Shown here piece after piece: positions 17,371-27,300 of a stretch of 64,000 nt of DNA. The DNA is from Mucilaginibacter phenanthrenivorans (GTDB lineage: Bacteria > Bacteroidota > Bacteroidia > Sphingobacteriales > Sphingobacteriaceae): positions 744,001 through 808,000 of the forward strand of contig NZ_JAHVAP010000001.1 of assembly GCF_024721155.1 (NCBI RefSeq). The letters are read 5' to 3'. The position numbers and the translations under genes are program-made. The notes under the pieces were generated by a model. The model made no database searches and was not told where the DNA came from. It saw only the letters and a list, made by a program, of their open reading frames with translations. Each line of letters begins with the position of its first letter. Within the stretch, counting starts at the first letter, position 1.

Positions 17371-20300
17371 ATGCAAAATTTTTATCGAATCAAGCTTTCA
17401 CGCTGGTTAATAAAAGGGTTAACAACAAGAATATTACCCCTGGCCTTAACCACGTTATTACTTTTTAGCCTTAGTATTTCAGTAGCTGCGACAGAAGGTC
17501 AAACTATTAATAATACCAGGATTTCTATAATGGCAGAAGATCTGTCGATCAAAGCTGTTTTTAATATCATTGAAAGCAAGACAAATTTTATTATCGGGTA
17601 TGATAATACTGTGGATGTTACCAAGCATACGTCGCTGCATATCAATAACAAAACTGTTAGCCAGGTATTACAGCAAATATTAAAAGACTACCGGGGAACC
17701 ATTAGCCAGGTAGACGAATACCATGTGCTGATAAGAGTTGAAAAGGCACCCGTTGCGCAGAAGGAACCCATAAAGGTTCAGGCTATCCAGGTTAGGATCA
17801 CAGGTACTGTGGTAGACGAAAAGGATCTGCCTGTTCCAGGAGTAAATGTTTACGAAAAAGTGTCACATAAAGGGACAGCTACAGATGTAAACGGAAAATA
17901 CGCGATAACAGCAGAGCAGGGCTCAACGCTTGTATTTTCATTTGTAGGATACACCTCGCAGGAAGTTGTGATAAGCAACCAAACCGAAATTAACATCAAG
18001 TTAAAGCCAGCTGCGACAATACTTAATGAAGTAGTGGCGATTGGTTACCAAACCGTGCGTAAAAGCGATTTTACCGGAGCAGTTGCCAGTGTAAAATCTA
18101 ATGAATTAAATTTATCTGCACCAACGGTAGGGCAGGCACTTGTTGGTAAAGTGGCAGGTGTACAGGTTTCACAAATAACAGGTGCGCCTTACCAAAGCAC
18201 AAAGATCAGCGTGCGTGGCGTTGGTTCAATTAACGCAAGTTCCGACCCGCTTTATGTAATCGATGGTTATGCGGCTGGTAATGATTTGTTTATTAACCCG
18301 GAAGACATTGAATCGATAGATATATTGAAGGATGCTGCATCGGCCGCCATATATGGTTCAAGGGCAGCCGGCGGCGTAGTGCTTATTACAACAAAGCATG
18401 GTTCAAAACAAAACACCAAGGGTAAATTTGAATATGATTACCAGGCTGGAATTAACCAGATGGCAAAAAAGGTTAAGCTTTTAAATGCAGATCAATTTGC
18501 CCAATTGGTAATTGACGGTCGTAATGATTCATACCATGATCTTTGGGTAACAACAGGGCATACCTGGAACGATGCGATGTATTCGGATAATAACTCCACC
18601 CGTATTGCAAATGTGGGTAACGCGGCATCGGTGAGTATCCCCGGTACTTTATATGATTTCGCCTCACAAACACTCATTCACCAAACAGTAAATACTGATT
18701 GGCAGAACGAATTATACCGTAACGCTCTAGTGCAAAGCCATAATCTTTCATTTACCGGCAATTCAAACGGTACAGCTTACTATTTAAGCGCCGGATACCA
18801 GGATCAGCCGGGGATTATGCTTGGTACAGGTCAGCAAAAAATTAACCTGAGGGCTAATATCGATGGTACCATAGGCACAAGGCTTAAAGTAGGCGCCAAT
18901 ATATCGTTTACACAAAACACTAACCAGGAAACCCAGGATGGCCGTTGGGATCACAGCCCCGCCTTTGGCGCATTAATTTATATGCCGTTTTTCCCTGCCT
19001 ACAATCCTGACGGTAGCATCGCCACTAATGTGGCAGCAGCGCAATCAACAGCTTACGGTTATCAATCTATTGAAAATCCAATTGCTACCGCCACGCTGAT
19101 AAAAATAACCCGTGTTGGCGACCGGGCCACTTATAACGCTCACGCCAGTTATACAATTTTCAACGGCCTTACCTTTAATACCAACTTAGGTATGCAGACC
19201 TATGCCGAAAATTATAATTACTATCTGCCAACAGATATCAGTAACGGCGCAAACCCGCCTTATTCGTCTCAGTCGATAGCGGCTGCAAAGGCAATCCGAC
19301 AAACGATAGACTACCGTGATCAATTGGGTGAGTTTACCTTAAATTATTCCAAACAATTAGGCAAGAATCACTTTGATGGGGTAGTGGGTTATACTGCTCA
19401 AAAAACTGTTAATAATGTTTTAACCGTTCAGGGAACTGGTTTCCAAAATGATAACGTGCCTAACATTACCGGTGCTGCGCCAAGCCAGATCACACTGATA
19501 ACCAGCAGCCCGCCCGAAGGTGTACAGGCAACCGGCGATCAAACTTATACCTTGCTGTCGTACCTGGCAAGGGTAAACTATAACTACAATAGTAAATACT
19601 TCCTTTCAGCTTCCTTCCGTACAGATGGTTCTTCAAGGTTCGGCCCCACAGATCGTTACGCATCGTTTCCATCGGTATCTGCTGGTTGGAACTTGTCGGA
19701 TGAGTCATTTTACCACAGCTGGCTGGGTGATCAGTCGACCGTTAAGCTACGTGCCAGCTGGGGATTGAGTGGTAACAATAATATCGGTAACTATAATACG
19801 CAACGTGTTTATGGTTCTCCGCAAAATGTGGTGTTTGGTACCGGGTCTCTGTCGTCGGCGTTAACCGCAGGAAACATCAGGGACGCTAACCTGGGCTGGG
19901 AATCGACATCGCAATATAACTTTGGTGCCGACTTTGGTTTATTGAAAGGACGCCTGTTTATTATTGCTAATTATTATATCAGTAAGTCATACAACCTGTT
20001 GTTTAACGAGCCGATATCAGCTGTTTCAGGTAGCTCAACAATCCTTACTAACTTAGGTTCGGGTTCAAAAGTTAGCAACAAAGGATTTGATATCCAGGTT
20101 GATGCTAAGGCAATTGCTACTAAAGATTTCAACTTAAATATTAGCGGCAATATCTCTATCAACCGCAACAAAGTGTTGGGACTGAGTGGTAACAATACAT
20201 TAATTACCAACGGAGCTGAGCGCTCTTATTTAACCAGTATCACAGAAACAGGCCAGCCAATAGGTATGTTCTATGGCTACAAGGTGGCGGGAATGGTTAC

Positions 20301-21036
20301 TGTGGCCGATTTGGCCAACATTGCTGCCGACCGTGCTAATTATAATTCAACTACGCATTCGTACCCTGCAGGCTACCAAATCAAAGGCCCGCCAATTTCA
20401 ACATTTTCTACTACCCCGCTGCAGGCAGGCGATCTTTACTTTAAAGACGTAAACGGAGACGGTGTGATCAACAGCAAGGACGCCGGGATCATTGGCAATC
20501 CATATCCGAAATTCACATACGGATTTGCCATAAATGCGACGTACAAGAACTTTTACTTCAGCTCAGCCTTCGCCGGTTCTTATGGCAACCAGGTTCTTGA
20601 CGGGCAGGATTATTACTTGTACAATATGGAGGGCTCTGGCAACCAGTATGAAGACGTAGCCAACCGTTACCGTAGTGCGACCGACCCAGGTGCCGGATCA
20701 GTTTACCGTGCGTCACGCGGCAGTACACAAAGTAACAGCACCAGGTTATCTACATTTTATTTACAGGACGGATCGTTCCTGCGTAACACCAATATGACGC
20801 TGGGCTATAACATCAAATCGGACTTTATATCACACAATTTAGGTTTAACCGCGCTGAAGGTATATGGTTCTGTTAACAATGCCTTCACCATTACAAAGTA
20901 TAAAGGCTACAATCCGGAAGTTAACTATGATTATACCTATGGCGGTTCGCAGGGTGCTAACCTGGCACCTGGTATTGACTATGGTGTATATCCTTTGGTA
21001 CGATCTTACAACCTTGGGATTAAAGCAACTTTTTAA
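17371..21036 (+). CDS. SusC/RagA-family TonB-dependent transducer with STN domain, cassette 2
   Basis: A 1221-residue outer-membrane receptor. A long signal peptide (about 1-41) is followed by an STN domain (about 50-125), a carboxypeptidase-regulatory-like domain (I-T-G-T-V-V-D-E-K near 142), the plug with N-E-V-V-A-I-G-Y-Q-T-V and I-S-V-R-G-V-G-S-I-N, the D-I-E-S-I-D-I-L-K-D-A-A-S-A-A-I-Y-G signature, and a barrel with the common C-terminal element D-V-N-G-D-G-V-I-N-S-K-D. It belongs to the same branch as most polysaccharide-utilisation SusC proteins and differs clearly from the one at 4332. Ligand unknown. It pairs with the SusD gene 21 bases downstream. Confidence 0.95.
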   Translation: MQNFYRIKLSRWLIKGLTTRILPLALTTLLLFSLSISVAATEGQTINNTRISIMAEDLSIKAVFNIIESKTNFIIGYDNTVDVTKHTSLHINNKTVSQVLQQILKDYRGTISQVDEYHVLIRVEKAPVAQKEPIKVQAIQVRITGTVVDEKDLPVPGVNVYEKVSHKGTATDVNGKYAITAEQGSTLVFSFVGYTSQEVVISNQTEINIKLKPAATILNEVVAIGYQTVRKSDFTGAVASVKSNELNLSAPTVGQALVGKVAGVQVSQITGAPYQSTKISVRGVGSINASSDPLYVIDGYAAGNDLFINPEDIESIDILKDAASAAIYGSRAAGGVVLITTKHGSKQNTKGKFEYDYQAGINQMAKKVKLLNADQFAQLVIDGRNDSYHDLWVTTGHTWNDAMYSDNNSTRIANVGNAASVSIPGTLYDFASQTLIHQTVNTDWQNELYRNALVQSHNLSFTGNSNGTAYYLSAGYQDQPGIMLGTGQQKINLRANIDGTIGTRLKVGANISFTQNTNQETQDGRWDHSPAFGALIYMPFFPAYNPDGSIATNVAAAQSTAYGYQSIENPIATATLIKITRVGDRATYNAHASYTIFNGLTFNTNLGMQTYAENYNYYLPTDISNGANPPYSSQSIAAAKAIRQTIDYRDQLGEFTLNYSKQLGKNHFDGVVGYTAQKTVNNVLTVQGTGFQNDNVPNITGAAPSQITLITSSPPEGVQATGDQTYTLLSYLARVNYNYNSKYFLSASFRTDGSSRFGPTDRYASFPSVSAGWNLSDESFYHSWLGDQSTVKLRASWGLSGNNNIGNYNTQRVYGSPQNVVFGTGSLSSALTAGNIRDANLGWESTSQYNFGADFGLLKGRLFIIANYYISKSYNLLFNEPISAVSGSSTILTNLGSGSKVSNKGFDIQVDAKAIATKDFNLNISGNISINRNKVLGLSGNNTLITNGAERSYLTSITETGQPIGMFYGYKVAGMVTVADLANIAADRANYNSTTHSYPAGYQIKGPPISTFSTTPLQAGDLYFKDVNGDGVINSKDAGIIGNPYPKFTYGFAINATYKNFYFSSAFAGSYGNQVLDGQDYYLYNMEGSGNQYEDVANRYRSATDPGAGSVYRASRGSTQSNSTRLSTFYLQDGSFLRNTNMTLGYNIKSDFISHNLGLTALKVYGSVNNAFTITKYKGYNPEVNYDYTYGGSQGANLAPGIDYGVYPLVRSYNLGIKATF

Positions 21037-21057
21037 TTAAAATATAATTCTGAAAAA

Positions 21058-22590
21058 ATGAAGCATATAAAATTTACGTTATTTTGCCTGGTAGCATTAC
21101 TTGCCCTGAACTCATGCAAAAAAGATTTTTTGCAGCAAAATGACCCTGATGCCAATAGTATCAGCAACTCTTTTAAAACCGAAAATGATGTTTTACTGGC
21201 TGTTAACGGCTGTTACTCTTTATTAAGAAGCGGTAACACCATTGGTGAAGGCAGTGACTTATGGACAGATCAACGTTCTGACGATACCGGAACGAATGAC
21301 AATCAATCAAACGCGGGTGAGCCATTTGGATTCAATAACTTCTCATTAATTCCTACTAACAGCTATTTGTACACACACTGGCTGGCCATGTATGCTGTTA
21401 TAGCAAACTGTAACATCGTTTTATCAAATATCGATAAAGTATCATTTGCTGTTCCGGCTACCAAGCAAAAATACAAGGCTGAGGCCGAGTTCATACGCGC
21501 GTTAATCTATTTTCACATGGTACGCGAATGGGGAGACGTTCCGCTGGTAACAACACAGCTTACAAGTACGGAAGATATTACTGCCAATACTGCGCGCACA
21601 AAACAAGCTGCTGTATACACCCAGATAGTAGCTGATCTGAAGGATGCTGCCGGCAGCCCCTTGCCTGCAACGCAATCAGTTGGAGTTATTGGCAGAATCT
21701 CATTGGCTGCGGTAAACACGCTATTAGGCCAGGTATATCTTACTATGGCAACTACCCAGGACGCCGGCGCTAAAACTGCCAACCTGAATGATGCCTTAAC
21801 CTACCTGACGAATGCCTACAATGCCAAGACATTTGGAAATTTAAGTGACATCCCTTATACCGATGTTTTTGATGTAACTAAAAAATCTACCTGCCCTGAA
21901 CTTATCTGGCAGATCGTTAACATCCAGGGTGACCCGGTTTACAGCTCGAGCATAGCGGCCAATAGCCAGGCTACAGGTGAAACAACCGACTCACAAAAAC
22001 CCTCTACCAGCTTGGGAGACAACGTAACACACGACCTGGTAAACGAATACGAAAGCGGCGACCCACGCATGGCGTTTTCAATCAAATTTGCCAATGCGCC
22101 AACCGTAAAGGATTGGTATGTTACCAAATTCAGGGATGTAAGCTCTGGCGCAGGTAAAAACGGTTATGGTGGAAATGACTGGATCCTGATGCGCTATGCA
22201 GATGTGATCCTGATGCTTGCCGAAACTAATATGTATCTTGGAAACACAGCAGTTGCCACGCAATATTTGGATATGGTGCGTACAAGAGCAGGAATGCCGA
22301 CTTATGAGGTTTCATCAGCCGATCCGGCTTATAGCGCTAGTTTCCCAACATTAAAGCTGGCCATATTACACGAACGCCGTGTCGAACTGGCATTTGAGCA
22401 TCACCGCTGGTTTGATTTATTAAGGACTTTTACTACTGATGAACTGGTGACTTATTTTCATAATAAAAGCCAGGCTAATTTTGGCTCGGCCTTGTTATCA
22501 AACTTTACAACTAAGGACAGGTTTTATCCTATCCCGTTTAACGAAACAAAGTTAGACCCGGTAAAAATGTACCAGAATCCTGGTTATTAA
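21058..22590 (+). CDS. SusD/RagB-family nutrient-binding outer-membrane lipoprotein, cassette 2
   Basis: A 510-residue lipoprotein with the lipobox L-N-S-C-K-K and then D-F-L-Q-Q-N-D-P, the usual start of canonical SusD proteins. Conserved family pieces include A-E-A-E-F-I-R-A-L-I-Y-F-H-M-V-R-E-W-G-D-V-P-L near residue 140 and H-E-R-R-V-E-L-A-F-E-H-H-R-W-F-D-L-L-R near residue 440, where SusD proteins anchor their TPR frame. It acts on the cell surface as the lid of the preceding SusC barrel. It ends with a terminator 19 bases later, closing cassette 2. Confidence 0.95.
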   Translation: MKHIKFTLFCLVALLALNSCKKDFLQQNDPDANSISNSFKTENDVLLAVNGCYSLLRSGNTIGEGSDLWTDQRSDDTGTNDNQSNAGEPFGFNNFSLIPTNSYLYTHWLAMYAVIANCNIVLSNIDKVSFAVPATKQKYKAEAEFIRALIYFHMVREWGDVPLVTTQLTSTEDITANTARTKQAAVYTQIVADLKDAAGSPLPATQSVGVIGRISLAAVNTLLGQVYLTMATTQDAGAKTANLNDALTYLTNAYNAKTFGNLSDIPYTDVFDVTKKSTCPELIWQIVNIQGDPVYSSSIAANSQATGETTDSQKPSTSLGDNVTHDLVNEYESGDPRMAFSIKFANAPTVKDWYVTKFRDVSSGAGKNGYGGNDWILMRYADVILMLAETNMYLGNTAVATQYLDMVRTRAGMPTYEVSSADPAYSASFPTLKLAILHERRVELAFEHHRWFDLLRTFTTDELVTYFHNKSQANFGSALLSNFTTKDRFYPIPFNETKLDPVKMYQNPGY

Positions 22591-22609
22591 GATTCCTTTA
22601 CCTTATTCT

Positions 22610-22643
22610 GGAGGAAGCTAATTTCAGCTTCCTCCTTATTATT
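22610..22643 (+). terminator. Rho-independent terminator after SusCD cassette 2
   Basis: A perfect 10-bp stem (22610-22619 with 22626-22635, GGAGGAAGCT) encloses a six-base loop and is followed by TTATTATT. It lies 19 bases after the SusD stop. Confidence 0.85.
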
Positions 22644-22657
22644 AAATCACAATTTTT

Positions 22658-23935
22658 ATGACTAAAATAAAAAATTACCGCCGGTTATTACTGGCGATGC
22701 TGCTGATTTTTTGCACTTTTCAAAGCATGGCACAAGCCGGCTTTAATAAAAACTATCACTTCCTGCATTCGGATAATTTAGTAGCCGATAAAAACTTTTA
22801 CCTGCTAACGGTCATCGACCACTCGCCGGGGGTTAAATCAATTATTGAGAACGACGCTTATTTTAAACAATTATTTGCCAGCCGACTAGCACTGCTTAAA
22901 AGTCATGCAATGGATACTTGTTCTCATCCATTATCGCTAGTTGAGGGGTTTAAATACAACAAGGAAGATTCTTTGAAACTGGCAGAAAATGCAGCCGCGT
23001 TATATAAAAGTCATCAGCCCGTGTTTGATCAAATGATCAATAACCATTTACGCCCGTCGGGATATTACCAGCGCTTTGCCGGCTTAAGTAATGAAGAGAT
23101 ATTTTTAAAGGCCTGGGGCCAATACGTTTACGGAATCAACTATATTATAGACCAGTTTGGTTTGGGTAAAAAAATGCGTTATCCACGTATCGATACTGCC
23201 AGTTACGTAGTTTCGAGCCGTTATTACCGTATGGTGATGAAGGATATGTTTGCCTTGCTTGATGAACAAACAGATGGTATGAAGCTATTTTACCAGCCAT
23301 CGCTGGAGGTGGCTATGCACCTGATGGATGCCAATGACCGTGATGAGCCGGCCCGGTTTGAACCCATGGAACAAAATGATAACAGATTAGCCGTCGCCAA
23401 AATCAAAATAACCCAATGGAGCAAATATCCTTACGCGGCTATCGTGATCCCGGGTAATGGGCCGGAATTATTTACCACTCCTATAAGCCCGGATAACAAG
23501 ATCCATTGTGATGCAGCTGCCGCGCGCTATTTAAAGGGGATGGCCCCATTTATCATTACCAGCGGCGGATACTGTTATCCGTTCCGCGGCCCGTATTGCG
23601 AGGCTGTAGAAATGAAGAAATACCTCATGAAGAAATTCGGGATCCCCGCAGATGCAATTATTATCGATCCGCATGCGCGACATACCACAACTAACTTTAG
23701 GAATGCAGATCGCTTAATCATTCGTTACGGCATTCCAACGGATAAGCCATCCCTGTTTATTACCAGCAAAAGTCAGCATGATATGGTAATGAAAGATGCA
23801 TTTGATAAACGAAACACCAAGGAACTGGGTTATTTACCTTACAGGGATAAAAAAAGCATTTCAAACCACGATGTTGTTTTTTATCCGGTTTACGAAAGCT
23901 TACATATGGATCCGTTGGATCCTCTTGATCCATAG
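22658..23935 (+). CDS. Secreted DUF218 (YdcF/SanA/ElyC-type) protein
   Basis: A 425-residue protein with a signal peptide (L-L-L-A-M-L-L-I-F-C ... S-M-A-Q-A). The C-terminal ~190 residues carry the DUF218 fold: A-A-I-V-I-P-G-N-G, then F-I-I-T-S-G-G near residue 300, A-V-E-M-K-K-Y-L near 320, the acidic/His stretch I-I-D-P-H-A-R-H-T-T-T-N near 340, and F-I-T-S-K-S-Q-H near 370. Proteins of this family are linked to cell-envelope assembly, but their chemistry is poorly known. The N-terminal ~230 residues are an unassigned helical region. The protein ends in a short D-P-L-D-P repeat. It follows SusCD cassette 2 but after a terminator. Confidence 0.8.
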   Translation: MTKIKNYRRLLLAMLLIFCTFQSMAQAGFNKNYHFLHSDNLVADKNFYLLTVIDHSPGVKSIIENDAYFKQLFASRLALLKSHAMDTCSHPLSLVEGFKYNKEDSLKLAENAAALYKSHQPVFDQMINNHLRPSGYYQRFAGLSNEEIFLKAWGQYVYGINYIIDQFGLGKKMRYPRIDTASYVVSSRYYRMVMKDMFALLDEQTDGMKLFYQPSLEVAMHLMDANDRDEPARFEPMEQNDNRLAVAKIKITQWSKYPYAAIVIPGNGPELFTTPISPDNKIHCDAAAARYLKGMAPFIITSGGYCYPFRGPYCEAVEMKKYLMKKFGIPADAIIIDPHARHTTTNFRNADRLIIRYGIPTDKPSLFITSKSQHDMVMKDAFDKRNTKELGYLPYRDKKSISNHDVVFYPVYESLHMDPLDPLDP

Positions 23936-24057
23936 CTATATACAATAAGGAAATTATGCGGTCAGGCAATGCGCCAAACTACAGACTTATCTTTTTGTGC
24001 GATGGACTGAATTTTTTTTATAATTTCGCGACCTTTAAATAAATTTATAATAATACC

Positions 24058-24234
24058 ATGGAAAAATTCACAGCACTTAAGGAATTAATTGAAACCGCAG
24101 AAAAAGATGCAGCAGCGTTTTACGAAAAAGGCAACAATGCCGCAGGCACCCGTTTACGCAATGCTATGCAACAATTAAAGGTTACTGCAACCGACATCCG
24201 CAAGGAAGTTACCGAAAAGAAAAATGCTAAATAA
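24058..24234 (+). CDS. Histone H1-like small basic protein
   Basis: A 58-residue protein starting M-E-K-F-T-A-L-K-E-L-I and ending E-V-T-E-K-K-N-A-K. It is helical and lysine-rich, with A-A-F-Y-E-K-G-N and R-L-R-N-A-M-Q-Q-L-K in the middle, which is the pattern of the short histone H1-like (Hc1-type) proteins common in Bacteroidetes. It probably binds DNA non-specifically or helps compact the nucleoid; that is inferred from the family name and charge only. It is a free-standing gene with its own terminator at 24249. Confidence 0.85.
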   Translation: MEKFTALKELIETAEKDAAAFYEKGNNAAGTRLRNAMQQLKVTATDIRKEVTEKKNAK

Positions 24235-24248
24235 TTAAATGCTTTTTT

Positions 24249-24284
24249 AATGAGCCCGGCCCTCAGCCGGGTTCATTAGTATTT
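24249..24284 (+). terminator. Rho-independent terminator after the histone H1-like gene
   Basis: A 12-bp stem with one G-T pair (24249-24260 with 24266-24277, core GAGCCCGGC) and a CCTCA loop is followed by AGTATTTT. It begins 15 bases after the stop codon; the next gene is convergent. Confidence 0.85.
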
Positions 24285-24322
24285 TACTAACCTGCTATCC
24301 GAATATCCAATCGACGCAAACG

Positions 24323-27300
24323 TCACCTTATAATTGTAAGACTTCCCGAGAATACCTGGTTAAATAACTTTGTGTTTATCACATAGTAATAAACACCTAC
24401 GGGTAGCGCCTTCCCGTTATAAATTCCGTCCCAAGGCTTGTCATATCCAACTGAGTGATAAACCTTTTGGCCGTAACGGGTAAATATATCAACGGTTGCA
24501 TCGGTATAGGCAATCAATCCCTCAATATTCCATAAATCGTTAACACCATCGCCATTAGGTGTAAAAGTGTTGGGGATGACAATCAATGGGGAAACCTTAA
24601 TAAATGTGGTATCCGTACTTACGCAATCGCGTGAATCAGTTACTTGCAATGTATAAGTCCGATCCACATCACCGGTTATTACCGGATTTTTAACAGTATT
24701 ATCGTTAATGTCGATATTCGGCGTCCACAAATACTTTACGTTATTATCGCTTACCGTCGGGGTTAGGGTAATTGTCCTGTTTTTTAATACATACCTTGTG
24801 CCGCCCGCATTAACTGACGGGGGAGGAATGAAGTTTATTTGCATCGTATCTCTTGGATTATCACACGGACCGGACTTATCAGCAACTAATTCCAATTTTA
24901 CTGAACCACTGGCTATATCCGCGGCGCTTGGAATATAGACGGCGTTTAAATCTGTTTCGGATGGACTAAAACTACCTGAAGCGGAACCCATTTTCTCCCA
25001 TTTCACTGTGCTGACAATTAGTATTTTACCACTTAATTGAACGCTGTTAGTTTGAGAGCATACATTTTGATCAGGGCCAGCAAATGCAGCAGGTAACGGG
25101 CCAAATTTAAATGTGACGTCCGAACTGACACCGCCACACTCATCTTTCCTGGTAGCCGTCAATCTTAAAACAACCTTCCCCGCTGCTGTATCTGCAGCAG
25201 TTGGAATATATTGCGTTGTTGCCGGGTAATTAACAGAAGGATAAAATGTGCCGGTTCCGCTAACGACGGTCCAAATTCCTGTGGGTACGCCACCACCGAT
25301 AGTACCGTGAAGATCAATAGTCGGATCGGCAACACAAACGACTTTACCCTGACCAGCATCCACCGTAGGTGGATCATTTACCACTAAGCTTACACTTCTT
25401 GGGGCGCTCGTACAACCGTTAACTTGTATCGTCAAACTGTATAAACCTGCATCGCCTTTAGTTCCGTTCGGGATTTCAACTTTTTGCCCGGTGTAAGTTT
25501 TTCCATTGGAGCCCGTCCAGGTATAAGTTGCCTTGGCAACCGCGGTAGTTTGTAATGTAATTGTACTACCCACGCAAATTGGCGAATTTACGTTTGGTTG
25601 GGGTGCTATCACTTGTGGATTGACCGTCACAACATACTTAAAGAGAGTACCAGGACATCCATTTGCAACAGGTGTAATAAAATAGGTTACTTTAACAGCG
25701 CTATTACCGGTATTTATCAGGGCTTCATCAATTACTGCTGACGTTTTATTTGATACTGCTGCGTTACTGATATTGGGTACAACACCGCGCGACCAAAGAA
25801 AAGTGGCAGATGGGATACTGGATGTTATTGTATAGTTTTGCGGTTCGCCGCTACACGCACCAGGGTTTGTTGCTGCACTTGTTATTTGCGCATCAGGGTT
25901 TACTGTAACTTTAAGGGGAAATAGTGTACCCTGACAGTTACCGGTACTTGATGTTATAAAGTACGTCACGTCAATTGGCGCGTTTGTAGTATTAAACAAC
26001 GCTTCTTTTATAGTACCGCTGGCCTGGCCTGAAACTGCTACGTTAGTTATGCCTGGAATAGCATTGCGGCTCCACGAAAAATCGGTAATGGTGTTAAACG
26101 TAATTGTGTAATCAACAGGAGTACCATTACAAATTGGCTTGGCGGCGTCGCTGGTAACAGTTGGAGTAGGATATACTGTTACAATATAATTAAACGGGGT
26201 GCCGGCACAACTGCCATTCATCGGCGTAATTACATAAGTAACGTTCACGGCATCGCTACTGGTATTAATTAATGTCTCATTAATTGTATTGCCCGCTTTA
26301 TTTGTTACGGCGGCATTACTAATACCCGCAAATTGTGCGCGGCTCCATAAAAATGTAGCCGTTGGTACATCTGATGTAATGGTATAGCTTAGCGGGCTGC
26401 CACTGCAAATAATGTCGCTATTTGAACTTGTTACAGTCGGTATTGTTGACACTGTAACATCAACCTTGGTTCTCTCGCCAATACAGCCGTTTACAATTTG
26501 CTGAACATAATAGGTTTGAGGGCCGGTTAACGCGGGGCTGGTATAAGTATCAGTTACTGACAATTTGTTGCCGCCAACCGGTGCATCATACCATTCATAG
26601 CTGCCGGCGGGATTATTAGTAGTAAGTGTTGTTGTATTGCCGATACATACAGAAATAAGACCTGTAACGACAGGTGCAGCGGGTATTGCGTTAACTGTTA
26701 CCACAACCATGGTACGCGGGCTGGCAACCCCCACGCTATTAACGGTTTCCACGTAATAAGTAGCGTTGGCCATTAGGACAGGAGTTACGAATACGGGGCC
26801 TGTTTTTAAACTCGTTCCCCCGGTTGCGACATCGTACCATCGATATGTTCCGCCAGGAGCAATGGCGGTTAATGTAGCGCTGCTGCCCTTGCAGGTACTG
26901 TTACCGGTAACTGTTGGTGAAGCGGGTGAGGCTTTAAATGTTATGATAACCTGGTCGGATTTTGGGCCGCACAGGCCAGGGGGATCATCCGAGGTTAAGG
27001 TAAGTGTTGCGGAGGTTTCACCGGCCCCGGGTGTATAAACAGTACTTTTAGAGCTCGCGTTTGAAAAACTTCCGCTTCCGCCCGACCATTTGCCGGTTGT
27101 AGCGCCGCCTGTAATAGTGCCCTTTAGCTGCACCGGCGTACCCACGGAAACGGTCTGATCCGGGCCTGCATTCACTGTGACAGATTCGTATATTATAATG
27201 GATGTGCTTGAACTGGCGCTGGCGCAGCCACCAGAGGCCGTGATATTATTAGTAATAGTATAATTGCCGGCTTTGCTCCTCTTTAAATCTATTTCTCCGG

